From: Rapana venosa
Taxonomy: Eukaryota > Mollusca > Gastropoda > Neogastropoda > Muricidae
Reading direction: 5' to 3'
DNA length: 64,000 nt
NCBI GenBank assembly: GCA_028751875.1
Contig: CM054155.1
Coordinates: 3,117,717-3,181,716, forward strand
In this document: positions 53,351 through 63,558 of the stretch, piece by piece
How positions within the stretch are numbered: position 1 is the stretch's first letter
Layout: every line of letters starts with the position of its first letter
Notes under the pieces: generated by a model
Databases searched by the model: none
What the model saw: only the letters and a program-made list of their open reading frames with translations
Told to the model about the DNA's origin: nothing
Program-made: the position numbers and the translations under genes

Positions 53351-54060
53351 GATTGCAAACTAAAAGCTTAGGAAGAAAGGGCTCGTTTGGAAAAGTGTCT
53401 TGGCAGGTATCATTTGGACGTTGATTGTTTGGGTTTTCTGAGAAAGATGTGTGAAATCAGGAGATGGACTACACTCCAAATTAGACGTTGTGTGTGATGG
53501 ATTATGGTTGTTTGCGCTTGTTTAACGGTGCGCGTGCATGCTGACACAAACATATTCTGCCCGTCACTCTGTCCGATTGTGCATGTCTATTATCTCTGTA
53601 TGCTTTCTCAGTCTAAATATCAGCCTACCTATCGGCTCCTACGTAGCTACCATTCCACCCACCTATGCTACTCATACATATGTTAAAGGATTTATAAGAA
53701 AATTATGATTGCAGACAGACCACAAAAAAAGACAGCAGACAGACAGACAGACAGAGAGAGAGAACAATGAAAACATATTTTCAGGCCTCCAGCCCCTAGA
53801 ATGGGGTGAAACAAAGCATAGCAAAACAAGGCCAAAACAAACCATGACACATACGGCAACTGCCAAAACATGACTAATGTGAACATGGGACTATCCAAAT
53901 ATGAGACAAAAAAATCTACCTAAAAGAGCAGAGAACATCAAACAGTTTCTCAATGTCCACTCTCCAAATTTTCAACAAAAACCTGCATACATCTTTCATT
54001 CTCTGCTTTGGTAACTATCTTACAGTTTGTTCACAGCCAACTAAATGTTGCAGCCAGGCA
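53351..54060. other. Unique sequence, nothing recognised
   Basis: Short GACA run at 53735-53753. Otherwise mixed AT-rich DNA. Confidence 0.6.
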
Positions 54061-54087
54061 TATCCCAAACCAAGATTGAGAGACAGA

Positions 54088-54096
54088 GAGCACGCA

Positions 54097-54128
<32 letters not shown>

Positions 54129-54142
54129 CACCACAACACAGA
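54088..54142. repeat. (GCAC)n(CA)n
   Basis: Seven CGCA units then CA units. Confidence 0.95.
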
Positions 54143-54209
54143 CCAACATAATTTTTTTGGTTTTGTTAAAAAATCAAACAAAACCAGAACACAAGTTAGA
54201 AAAAAAAGA

Positions 54210-54440
54210 GAGGGAAAAATGTCAGGATAATTTGCTCTCAGCGGTACCATTAGGAAAAGCAGAGGCCGACTTCTGTATTAAATATTACATGCACAGCGGT
54301 CGGCTGCACGTCACACTGAGGCCATTAGCCACACTGCAGCCCCCTATCTGCCAACATTATCACTGCATGCCCCCCCCCCCCCCCCTACACGCTCCTTCAA
54401 ACCTACACTATCAGACAGGATCTGCTGCTGCCTTTCTGTT
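54210..54440. other. Unique GC-balanced block, candidate conserved non-coding DNA
   Basis: GCGGTACCATTAGGAAAAGC, TCTGTATTAAATATTACATG and ACTGAGGCCATTAGCCACAC contain ATTA cores. A C-run interrupts at 54370-54384. It lies inside a 322-codon plus frame that is otherwise translated (GT)n and (TATC)n, so not coding. Confidence 0.25.
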
Positions 54441-54456
54441 GGAATCTTTGATTAGG

Positions 54457-54458
<2 letters not shown>

Positions 54459-54512
<54 letters not shown>

Positions 54513-54705
54513 TGTAGTGTGTGTGTGTGTGTGTGTGTGTGGTGTAGTGTGGTGTGGTATTACATCTATCTATGTATCTATGTATCTATCTATCTATCTG
54601 TCTGTCTATCTCTCTATATATCTCTCTATCTATCTATCTCTCTATCTACCTACCTACCTACCTACCTACCTACCTACCTACCTACCTATCTATCTATCTA
54701 TCTAT

Positions 54706-54785
<80 letters not shown>

Positions 54786-54900
54786 TTCTCTATCTCTCTA
54801 TCTATCTCTCTATCTATCTCTCTATCTCTCTATCTATCTATCTATCTCTCTATCTATCTATCTATCTATTTCTCTATCTATCTATCTGTATTTGAGTGTG
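54459..54900. repeat. (GT)n, (TATC)n and (TACC)n
   Basis: (GT)n with GTAGT slips at 54459-54560. TATC units at 54567-54890 with TACC block at 54646-54687 and TCTC variants. The 4-bp period yields Ile-Tyr-Leu-Ser false proteins in all frames. Confidence 0.97.
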
Positions 54901-54988
54901 TGTATGTGTGTGATCATTTAAGGGGGTGGAGAGGCAACCCCCCAAAAAGCACAAGACGAAAAATAAAAAGAGTAGTTATGTTTTACAC

Positions 54989-54989
<1 letters not shown>

Positions 54990-55072
<83 letters not shown>
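54990..55072. repeat. (CA)n microsatellite
   Basis: About 40 CA units, left neighbour of a K fragment. Confidence 0.98.
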
Positions 55073-55073
<1 letters not shown>

Positions 55074-55079
55074 ACAGTC

Positions 55080-55145
55080 TGTCTATTTTAGGTTTGTCTG
55101 GTATCACTTTAAGTGGAAAGACGTTAAAATTGAAGACTTACTTAC

Positions 55146-55148
<3 letters not shown>
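55080..55148 (+). mobile_element. K fragment (LINE-like 3' end) between two (CA)n arrays
   Basis: GTCTGGTATCACTTTAAGTG, GAAAGACGTTAAAATTGAAG, then ACTTACTTACTTA. Reverse complement of the 4.45 and 12.73 kb fragments. The ACTT tetramer tail runs straight into (CA)n. Confidence 0.6.
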
Positions 55149-55202
<54 letters not shown>

Positions 55203-55325
55203 TGCACGCACGCACGCACGCACACAAACACACACACTTCCCCCTCCATGTGTGTGTATAGATATTATCACATACTCACACATGGATACACGCACGCACA
55301 CACGCACACACTCAGGCAGAGAGAT
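55149..55325. repeat. (CA)n and (GCAC)n
   Basis: (CA)n at 55149-55199, GCAC units to 55222, and degenerate CACG units to 55315. Confidence 0.95.
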
Positions 55326-55489
55326 AGAGACAGAAACAGACATACAAATAACAAATTCTATTTGACAATGTAACAAAATGAGCATGCAACTTGTACTTAA
55401 GGCAAAACAAAACAAAAACAAAAAAAGAAAAGAAAGGGGGGGGGGGGATGTAAGAAATAACAAAGATAGGAAATGACAATGCGTGAATC
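55326..55489. other. Short A-rich stretch with G-run
   Basis: Nothing recognised. G-run near 55437-55447. Confidence 0.6.
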
Positions 55490-55494
55490 GAGAG

Positions 55495-55571
<77 letters not shown>

Positions 55572-55744
55572 CGGTAGGGGGGGGGAGAGGAGGGAAGGAG
55601 AGAGAGTATACGACACTCACCCAGCCACATGCAAAGAAAAAACAAACAAACGGCAACAACACCAACACACACACACACGCACGCACGCACGCACACGCAC
55701 ACACACACACACACACGCACGCACGCACGCACGCACACATGCTT
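55490..55744. repeat. (GA)n, G-run, (CA)n and (CGCA)n
   Basis: (GA)n at 55490-55571, CA/CGCA at 55663-55738. Confidence 0.95.
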
Positions 55745-57197
55745 ATCAAATCAATTTTTGCATGAGAATTTTCATGTAAAATTTTGTAAACAAAGTCTAG
55801 GAGTTCATAAAAAAGCATTAATACTACCCACTTTGGGTGAACTAGGAAGATCTCCACTGACCTTTAAAATCATATGCCAGATAATATCGTTTTGGATTCA
55901 TTTATACAGAATCAAAACCAAACTCTTATATTAGAATAGTATACCATTATTTGTATCAGACGAATACATCCGATCAATGGATGAACACAGTAAAAAATAT
56001 TCTTTACACAATTGGATTCAAACATGTCTGGACGAACCAAAGTACTTTTGAAGTTCATTGGTTGAGGTATACTGTTCAAAGAGAGCTTGAGGACATGTAT
56101 AAAACATTTTGGATCTACCAGAAGAAAGAGTTTGCAAAACTAAAATTTTACGATTTTGCTACCAAAGAATACAGACTTGAACCATACTTAATAAACTATG
56201 AAAAACAAAACTCATAAGAAGACGTATGAACGAAAAGTATGAACGCAAAAAAGCACACGTTTGATGGGTGGAGGAGGAGAGGAGGGAGGTCATTGAAGGT
56301 AATATTGTCAGTAATGACGAATGCCTAGTATTTTCTAACGTTTTATTCTTGTACCTTTTTATTATCTAAGTATAAACGTGAAAGAATGGATGAAACAGTA
56401 GGTGAAGTAATTTGTTTGTCCTGACGTTTTATGATTTTCTTTTTTTAATTCTTAAAACATTTTTATTTAAATGTGTGTGGACGTGAGCGCGCACGCGCTC
56501 AGGTGTGCATGAGTATGTGTGTGCGTGTATATGTATATGTGGTAATTTGTATTTCCAATGTATCTCCTTATCGATTTTTTCCTCTTTTTTAACTGGTTTA
56601 ATTTAACGGTAAATGATGCAATAATGTAGTGTCTTAGTATAATCATTACGAAATTTGTTCTTAGATAGATGGCTTGATGAAAAAAAGCAAATGCATTGCT
56701 TATTCAATGTACCATCTGGAAATAAAATTTTGACTTGACTTGACCTGACGTATTGTAAATTTCGCACAAGCTGTCATAATTTAATGATAGAGAAAGGGAG
56801 GCACCAAAATATATCTAGAGAGGACAGAAAATGTAGATATTGTGACAAGATAGAAGATGAATTTCATTTATTTGATGAATGTATCTCATATGATGAACTC
56901 AGAAAATATTTGTTATTAAAAATTACAACCAAAGACAAAGAACGAAACATTTGTATAGATAAATTAAGTGACATAATCACAGTTGATATCTATCAAGCAG
57001 ATATCATCAAATATGTGTATGAATGTTTTAAGAAAAGAGAAAATGAGAAGTAAAATGCAACATGCTTTAGTGTACATCATTTTGAGCAAAAGAGATCATT
57101 ATAAATGATGTTTGCTTGTTTTGTTGTTGTGTCAAATAAGTCTACTTGACTTAAATGGCAATAAAATATTCTGAATCTGAATCTGAATCTGAATCAC
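55745..57197 (+). mobile_element. LINE A remnant with nested insertion
   Basis: Plus strand. KQSLGVHKKALILPTLGELG, RSPLTFKIICQIISFWIHLY (near 55790-55910) is the post-reverse-transcriptase region. Then a broken stretch, RYTVQRELEDMYKTFW, FYDFATKEYRLEPYLINYEK to 56214. After an unrelated 520-bp insertion it resumes YCKFRTSCHNLMIEKGRHQ, RKCRYCDKIEDEFHLFDEC (C-x2-C...H-x4-C knuckle) and ends with stop at 57053. The 3' UTR ends AATAAAATATTCTGAATCTG with (CTGAAT)n. It is 5'-truncated, frameshifted and interrupted, so inactive. It pairs with the copy at 33.4 kb. Confidence 0.85.
56221..56752 (+). mobile_element. Retroposon nested in LINE A, 6-bp TSD, (GACTT)n tail
   Basis: Insert 56227-56746, flanked by GACGTA at 56221-56226 and 56747-56752. 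The uninterrupted LINE A copy at 33.85 kb has a single GACGTA at the same point. The insert ends ATTGCTTATTCAATGTACCA, GGAAATAAAATTTTGACTTG, ACTTGACCT. The same end occurs at 37.98 and 43.08 kb. The first third may hold a degraded frame (WVEEERREVIEGNIVSND), consistent with a LINE 3' part. The insertion is younger than LINE A. Confidence 0.85.
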
Positions 57198-57361
57198 ACG
57201 CGCGCACACAGACATATATACACGACAATCTGGCATGAATCCCTCAATGCTGGCAGGGGTGAGCACATGGACAAACACCCAGCGAACAGCAGAGTTCCTG
57301 ACGTGGTCGCCACCCTGCCAGGCAAACACTGGTGAGAGTGGCCACACTTCACCATGAACAC
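57198..57361. other. Short unique stretch
   Basis: Nothing recognised. Confidence 0.55.
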
Positions 57362-57563
57362 CAAGTCAAGTCAAGTCAAGTCAGGTCAAGTCAAGTCAAG
57401 TCAAAAACACTTTAATCACCCCATGAAGGGCAAATACAATACTGACAGGCACACTGATACGTATAATTATCTCAAAAGACACAAGAAAAATGCATTTCAA
57501 ATTGTCATAAACATTCCAAGATAGCTTAAAAAAATTATCACACACAAACCCCGGGCGCGCGCG

Positions 57564-57619
<56 letters not shown>

Positions 57620-57938
57620 ACACACACACCACACACACACACACCAATTTAGGAATACAATGTTGAAAAAAACCATTGATTGGAAAAGACATAGACTTAT
57701 TATTTACACTCACACTCACACTCGCAATCACACGCGCAAGCACACGTGCGCACACCCATACACACACCCACACACACCAATATATGAACACAATTTTTAT
57801 TAAGACTATTGACTAGAAAACACACGCGCGCGCACCATAATGACCATTGGCTAGTAAAGACATAAACTTACACACACACACACAATTTAAAAGTCATTTA
57901 AGCCAAAAGTAAGATACAGGAGTACTTATTTTCATGAC

Positions 57939-57981
<43 letters not shown>

Positions 57982-58010
57982 GCGCGCGCACTTGATAAAT
58001 AGGGAGGTAT
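57362..58010 (-). mobile_element. LINE-like 3' UTR with (AAGTC)n tail and internal (CA)n modules
   Basis: Starts with eight AAGTC pentamers, then AAAAACACTTTAATCACCCC, ATGAAGGGCAAATACAATAC, shared with 62.78 kb. Beyond, a module (CAATTTAGGAATACAATGTT, CCATTGATTGGAAAAGACAT, AGACTTA) followed by (CA)n is repeated in shrinking form near 57640, 57778, 57836 and 57893. (CG)n stretches lie at 57555-57571 and 57966-57989. Sense strand is minus. No protein remains. Confidence 0.65.
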
Positions 58011-58708
58011 GTTAGAGAACGTAAAACTGTTTGGTCAGTGCTGTTTTGAATTTAGAATTGGAAGGACTGCTGGAACAAAAGCGTGTCTATAATTATGGCA
58101 CTAGGTGTGGCAGCAGCCTCCTCACCTCTGTGCTTTCCTTCCTGCCCCTGCCGTTTCCTTTCTTTCCCTTTTTTGCTCCGCTATTTTGTCATTCTTTGTT
58201 TCTGCTTTTTCTTTTTTTCCCCCAATGTCTTTTTTTTGTTGCCTTGTTCGTTCGTTCTGTCTTTGTCTTTCTTTCTGTCTGTCTTGTCTTTCTTTCTTTC
58301 TTTCTTTCCAAAAGAAATAACACATTGGAAAAACGTAGAAGACAGACATCATTTCAACTCTCTTTCTCTCAACAACACTCCCCCCCCCCCCCCCTCACAA
58401 CAAACAAACAAACTAAATGCCAAGAAAAAAAAGTCCTTTGGAAAAGTATGAAAGTAGGGCTGACATCATTATCAAACTTGTCTTTCCTGTCCAAACAGAA
58501 CGATGATGTACTGAGAAAAAAGACGGGGAAGCGAGATTGACATCATCTTGTTTCTGTCAGTCTGTAATTGTTTCCTTTCATTCTTTTCTTTTCTCTTTTC
58601 CTTTACTTCTTGCTTCTTTCTGAAAATGAGACAAGACTTAAATGGTTTAAAAATGCAAAACCAATATTAATTAGCTAAAGGATAAATTAATATTGTATCT
58701 CTCTTTCT
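58011..58708. other. Pyrimidine-rich sequence, no gene recognised
   Basis: T/C-rich with (TTTC)n near 58287-58308 and a C-run at 58380-58394. A 169-codon plus frame (58031-58540) is Phe/Leu/Ser-rich from composition. Confidence 0.6.
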
Positions 58709-58717
58709 CCCCCCCCC

Positions 58718-58751
<34 letters not shown>
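58709..58751. repeat. poly(C) and (CA)n
   Basis: Short C-run followed by about 15 CA units. Confidence 0.95.
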
Positions 58752-59420
58752 GTAAATGGCACAGCGCCTAACAAGTCCATTCCTGAAGGGGGACAATTCA
58801 GGCTGTAGTGGGAACGCCAGCCACAGCTTGTCATTTCCAGGTTACAACGGGATATATTATGACAGTAAGCGTAGAGTAGAGTACAACCCTGTCAAGTAGT
58901 CTCAAAGCACAAGCACCTCCACAGCAGGCAGCATCATTACGTCATCCTCATTGCCATTGATCCTCATGCAATATTTTAATTTATTTTAAAAGCCCCTGAT
59001 TCAGTGGTCCCAGCTGCTCTGGTCTCATGGTGACCTCAGATTCGGTTTCTCCATACACTTCTGTGCCTGTGGTGAGTTGGGGGAGGGAGGGGGGGACGGT
59101 CGGTGGAGGGACGTTGTGGTGGTTGCCACCTCGGGTGGGCAACTCACTCAGTCTGGCTCCGCGACTGAGCTAATACTGTCGTTAGTAGGGCGCTTAGTAG
59201 GTGGTAGCTCAGAACAGGCACCACTGAACACCACCAGTGACCCAGCAGCAGTGCAGGGCTCCTCTGGCTGGTGGCTCCATGGCGGCTTGATATTGATAGG
59301 CTCCCTGTGGACTTCCGACCCTGGGGATGAGACATAACGCATCTGGGTATGGCTGTGGCTGTGGCTGTGGCGGGGAGATTGGGATGAGCGGCGTGGGAAC
59401 AGCAGGACGGGGATGTCACA
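58752..59420. other. GC-balanced unique block, candidate conserved non-coding DNA
   Basis: Long non-repetitive stretch. Includes CATCATTACGTCATCCTCAT near 58930 (CRE/AP-1-like TTACGTCA), CAATATTTTAATTTATTTTA near 58969, and GGCTGTG triplets near 59351. Frames 59077-59337 (plus) and 59144-59500 (minus) overlap and neither is recognisable. Confidence 0.3.
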
Positions 59421-59671
59421 GAAGATGAGGCAGCAACCCCCCCAAAAAAACAAACAAAAAAAACAAGAAAAGAAATGATACAGGGAGGGACCGATAGCAC
59501 TGCAGTATGGACATCCAGTGCTCATTCCAGTGTTCACAATATTCTGGTGGCCAGAACAAAGGAGTGAAAGCAAAATTCTATATTATGGTGTGTGATTTAA
59601 GACGAAAAAGTAACAGACTGTTATTGTTTTGGGGTTGTATTTTTTTAATAGGGCAACAGAATGGACGGGGG
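59421..59671. other. Short unique stretch
   Basis: Nothing recognised. Confidence 0.55.
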
Positions 59672-59672
59672 A

Positions 59673-59727
<55 letters not shown>
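59672..59727. repeat. (GA)n microsatellite
   Basis: About 27 GA units. Confidence 0.98.
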
Positions 59728-59728
<1 letters not shown>

Positions 59729-59886
59729 TCGAAAGACTATTCACAAAATGGCCATTGGCACATACATGAAGGGGGTTGCCGAACTGCTTAGTATTTTAGT
59801 GAGAAAAATAAGGAAGAGCACAAAAAACAAAATGTTATTACATAACCACAACCACCACAACAAAAATCAGTTCAAAAGAATATGAC

Positions 59887-60645
59887 TTAAGAAACCAAGA
59901 TATCTCTTATTCTAAAGGCTTTACACAAATATAAAGCGAGGCTGCGCACAATCTCAGGTTGACTAGATGCCATGAGTAAACAGAATCTAAATAGATTAGG
60001 TTGTCTACTATATTTTACGGGAATATAATTCTGTTTAACATCTTCTAATACAGGACAGCGCAACACACAAAAATGGACTTCATCTTCCATTGTTTGCTTA
60101 CATAATGGGCATAGCATTCTGAGGTCATCATCATCATGTTCTATATATCTAAATTTATGAACACTTATATCTGATACACCAAGTCTAAACTTGAGACATA
60201 ATTCTTTTTAAATGTATGTCCATATCAAGCTTTAGATAAGGTTTGACATCGTGTGAACTTATAAATTGTCTATACGTTTGATATCACTCCACTGCTGCCA
60301 ACGGCAGTCGATCAATCTTTGCCTGAAAACGTTGATAAACTCTCTACAATTTCCGACTCCTTGATTGAGCCAAACAAACCCCAAACTAAGTTCACATAAA
60401 CAGGTACCTATTTGTGAAGCCCAGGTATTTTTTCCCTTGACCAAGCATCTTGTAAGCCTTAAAAGGTAACCTGCACTCATCCATATGCAGAATCTAATCC
60501 AATATCTAATGCATCTTACAGCAGCATTAACAGAGAGAGGATATCTATTGGTTTCACTATAAACAAGATCAATAGGTGTACGTCTATCTAAGCCTAAAAA
60601 CTGCTTTAAAGCTAAGAGTGTGCTGATTCACAATGTGTTACAGCT
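59887..60645 (-). mobile_element. LINE B remnant, best-preserved C-terminal part
   Basis: Minus strand. Begins FLGLDRRTPIDLVYSETNRY, PLSVNAAVRCIRYWI (near 60500-60610). Then frame 60259-60480: MSAGYLLRLTRCLVKGKNTW, ASQIGTCLCELSLGFVWLNQ, GVGNCREFINVFRQRLIDCR. After a break comes frame 59887-60117: CPLCKQTMEDEVHFCVLRCP, NLFRFCLLMASSQPEIVRSL, YLCKAFRIRD. This order (post-RT region, W/Q-rich region, zinc knuckle, short C-terminal helix-like end) is a LINE ORF2 C-terminus. At least one frameshift. The upstream end meets a (GA)n array at 60657. It serves as the reference for the decayed copies at 39.2 and 49.1 kb. Confidence 0.85.
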
Positions 60646-60654
60646 GCATCCAGT

Positions 60655-60656
<2 letters not shown>

Positions 60657-60708
<52 letters not shown>
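60657..60708. repeat. (GA)n microsatellite
   Basis: About 26 GA units between LINE B and a family E piece. Confidence 0.98.
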
Positions 60709-60710
<2 letters not shown>

Positions 60711-60778
60711 TTCCAGAGGGCGGGGTTGTTATTCATAGACTACTAGCAGAGCCTCTGGCATCCCCACTTGGGAACTAC
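60709..60778 (-). mobile_element. Family E terminal fragment
   Basis: ACTTCCAGAGGGCGGGGTTG, TTATTCATAGACTACT, GCCTCTGGCATCCCCACTTG correspond to the last 70 bp of the plus-strand consensus. No hairpin half. Confidence 0.55.
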
Positions 60779-60912
60779 AGGTTGTTAGCTAGCGAACAGG
60801 TAGGTCTGCCAACAGGTGCTATGGAACATCACAACACTCGTTTCCAAAACATCTTTTGCCAAGTTGTTGTTTTTGTTTTTGCTTGTTTTAGCTTTTTTCG
60901 TTTCATTTTTTA

Positions 60913-61301
60913 AAATCATTCTGGGACGGGATAGCTCAGTGGTCGGAGCACTCGCTTTCCCCCAGCCAAGTTAAGCAGCGTCGAGCGTGGTTACCAGTTG
61001 GATGGGTGACCGTTTGCGCGCCTTGGCTTCAGCACAGTTCCCCCAGTTCACCCAGCTGTAAATGGGTACCTTCCCTCTTTAGGGTCAGGGAAGGTAAAGC
61101 AGCGAGGGAGAGGAGATGGGCGCCGCCCTCAATATGCTGGCCCTAGAGAAGTGAGGTCTCTGACGCCTCGCTCCCCTACGACCTTATAGGTTATGGGACT
61201 CCTTTACCTTTACCTTTTTGCTCCTGCTTGGGGCTCTCTCTCTCTCTCTCGCCCCCCCCCCCCCCCTCTCTCTCTCTTCTCTATCTCTCTCAAATCATTC
61301 T
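60913..61301 (+). mobile_element. SINE with chimeric tRNA-like and 5S-rRNA-like head, 10-bp TSDs
   Basis: Flanked by AAATCATTCT at 60913-60922 and 61292-61301. Head: tRNA A-box-like TAGCTCAGTGGTCGGAGCAC at 60932-60951. It is followed by a stretch matching the internal control region of 5S rRNA genes: AAGTTAAGCAGCGTCGAG (60968-60985), GTGGTTACCAGTTGGATGGG and TGACCG (to 61012). The body has CAGTTCACCCAGCTGTAAAT near 61044, shared with the 1.6 kb SINE, and a GC-rich part. The tail starts CTTTACCTTTAC and passes into (CT)n, poly(C) and (CT)n (61232-61290), all inside the TSD. 5S-derived SINEs (SINE3 type) are known. The joint tRNA-like/5S head is the notable point. Confidence 0.85.
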
Positions 61302-61574
61302 AAAAAAAAGGCTCATCCACATTCGCTGAAGCGAAACAGTGTTCGCAGTTATCCTGGAGCCAAAAGACAGCAGGTCTGAGGTCAGTGGTCATTTGCATAT
61401 CTGTCCATTGACTCAGTGACGGGCGTGAGTGACCGGCTGACGCCAGTGAGGCCATTAGAAAGCCATACACATACACATGTATGTGTACACACATTCCCCT
61501 CTCAGGAATTTGTGGCGTTTCCTTCATTCATGTGGGGGCGGGGATGGCTGAGGGGCTACAGCCACTAGTATGAA
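61302..61574. other. Short unique stretch
   Basis: Nothing recognised. Confidence 0.55.
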
Positions 61575-61985
61575 TGGGCAGCCCAGCGGTAAGGTGCCTA
61601 CTGTACTGCCTAGAGAGCAGAAGTGGGTGCTTGAGCCCAGTTTGTGCCTGAACTGTTCCCCCATCCATTGGTCGAGTGGTGGTCTGGGCGCTAGTGTTTC
61701 GGATTCGATAAACCGACTTTTCGTGTACAACACGCTTTCAGTGCACGTAAAGGAACCCATGGCAACAAGACAATTATCCCTGGCAAGATTCTGTAGAAAA
61801 AAATCCACTCTTGTAGGGGACGAATACATGTGAAGACAGGATTTTTAAAAACACGTGGCGCTGCTTAGCGGCGACTTGGCGAAAAGCCAAAATTCCACGT
61901 AAAGAAATACGCCATGACAGAAAGTAGTATATGATGCGATGCAATACAATACAGTACAACACACCACAATAAAATAGAATGTGGA
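61575..61985 (+). mobile_element. SINE family F, near full length with pentamer tail
   Basis: Head region CAGCCCAGCGGTAAGGTGCC (degraded A-box) and GGTGCTTGAGCCCAG. Core CCCCCATCCATTGGTCGAGT, GGTCTGGGCGCTAGTGTTTC, GGATTCGATAAACCGA. Then CACGTAAAGGAACCCATGGC, CCCTGGCAAGATTCTGTAGA, TCCACTCTTGTAGGGGACGA, GTGGCGCTGC, and a CAATACAATACAGTAC tail. It lacks the CTCTCCCCGGGGAGAG palindrome found in other copies. Confidence 0.8.
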
Positions 61986-62475
61986 ACTCGTGATGTGACT
62001 ACAACTATGGGCGCAGGCTCCAATGGCCGCTGAGCTGACCGCTTTGAAGTTGTTCCTCTCCCGGAGTTAAACACTGCTCTGACTCCGCTCCCCCTCAAGT
62101 CCCTCAGAGGAAACAATGACCTGAAAGTCCCACACAGAGACGCAATCATAATATCTTGTGCACACGCTAAATACTCCTTCATCTTTCATTGAGGAAAGAG
62201 TAGAGCTTTACGGGTAGCTTGGATAGACACGAACACACCAAGCATGCAGTCTTCTGGATGGTGAAGGCTCCGCCCAGCTGTGTTCCACCTCCCCAGGACA
62301 CATGACCCGAATGTTCCCATGCGGTGCCCCAGTGACTCCTGAAGGAGTTACGGGAGATGTATGCAATGGTAACAGTGGATACTGTCTGTACAACGACTCT
62401 TCTGCTGGTTTAAACAATCTGTGTTCAGAAACACGACTCTCTGCATACATGTAGACAATGTTAATTAATTGTAAA
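61986..62475. other. Unique sequence, no gene recognised
   Basis: A plus-strand stretch 62297-62455 reads without stops and includes DVCNGNSGYCLYNDSSAGLN, but no family is recognised and no splice context is evident. Confidence 0.45.
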
Positions 62476-62783
62476 AGTGAGGGGGTTTTATCTCTCGAGG
62501 TCCAAGTGTAGGCCATGTTTTCAGCTTCTTCCGCCTGTCGTGTCTAAATGATCTGACAATGTTTGGGTAACCCAACAGCTGAGCTGACCACTCAAGCTGT
62601 GTATCAAAAATTATCCCCTGCATGCTTTTGAATCCTGAGTATATTGGCACACAGATTTCATAGCATTTCTATTTCACTTAACTCGTTATTTTGCAACAAT
62701 ATTTTACAGCGTATTTTCCTCCTTTTCTTTATGTCATTTTTTTTGCTGACGGTATGGGTAGGCCACGAGATTATCATTTTAGT
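62476..62783 (-). repeat. Dispersed repeat G, copy 2
   Basis: Matches 20766-21215 without the (AT)n insertion: GAGGTCCAAGTGTAGGCCAT, AATGATCTGACAATGTTTGG, TATTGGCACACAGATTTCAT, CAACAATATTTTACAGCGTA, GGGTAGGCCA. The minus-strand frame open in copy 1 is broken here. Its right end meets a LINE 3' tail. Confidence 0.65.
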
Positions 62784-63230
62784 CAAGTCAAAAACACTTA
62801 AATCATCTCATGAAGGGCAATTACAATACTGACAGGCAGACTTGATATGTATCAAAATCTCGAAAGACACAATAAAGCTACATTTCATATTGGTTAAAAC
62901 ATTTCCAAAATAACCTCAAATAAAAATGTCACGAACACACACACACACAGCTCACACACCAGTTGGGACCACAATGTTATAAAATCCATTGACTAGAAAG
63001 ACATACAAGCTTATTATATTGACTAGAAAGACATACAAGCTTATTATATTTACGAACGCACATACACAACACGTACACACGTACGTGCGTGCGTGCGTGC
63101 GCGAACAAGCACACCCACACACATACACCAATGCATGGATACAATGTTTTAAAGACCTCTGACTAACAAGACAGAGACTTATTTCACACACACACACACA
63201 GACACAGACACACATGTATTAACTACACTC
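62781..63230 (-). mobile_element. LINE-like 3' UTR, AAGTC tail, second copy
   Basis: AGTCAAGTCAAAAACACTTA, AATCATCTCATGAAGGGCAA, TTACAATACTGACAGGCAGA match 57.36-57.47 kb. CATTGACTAGAAAGACATAC-AAGCTTATTATA is directly duplicated at 62985-63049. The CCAATGCATGGATACAATGT module recurs with (CA)n and (GTGC)n runs. Confidence 0.65.
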
Positions 63231-63558
63231 ATAACAATGACAATCAGGCAAATAGTTCAGAGAAATGTAAAAACTAGGAAGTCAATTTCATTGTAAATTT
63301 ACAATTCGAATGATTACTGGCACAAAAGAATTTCTTTTTCTGTTAGTTTTGCTGATGGGACACTGAAAACGGCGTTCCGAAGGCAACAACTGCAATTCTG
63401 GAAACAAAGCATGGGAGAATCGCCAAAATGGCAGTGGCTTTGCGTACCAGCTGCTGATTACAGAACGACTTGAGATCTCTTTGTTCTTGGTATTTTGTTC
63501 CTCTGAGAGCAAAAACGCCTCTGTATTTTAGAGAGGCTTTTCTCTGAATTTTGCTAAC
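63231..63558. other. Unique sequence with an unassigned minus-strand frame
   Basis: Minus strand, within 63343-63545: KYRGVFALRGTKYQEQRDLK, SFCNQQLVRKATAILAILPC, then FGTPFSVSHQQN and stop. It reads like a protein C-terminus, perhaps of a transposable element, but I cannot assign it. The frame runs on into the minisatellite upstream. Confidence 0.35.

Noticed and set aside
53953..55091. 322- and 208-codon plus-strand frames rich in Ile, Tyr, Leu and Ser
   Set aside because: Mostly translated (GT)n and (TATC)n.
60965..61012. 5S rRNA gene
   Set aside because: Only the internal control region is present. The 5' half is replaced by a tRNA-like A-box and the 3' part diverges.
62297..62455. Cysteine-containing short frame as a secreted peptide gene
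   Set aside because: No signal peptide, start context or splice sites, and no family recognised.
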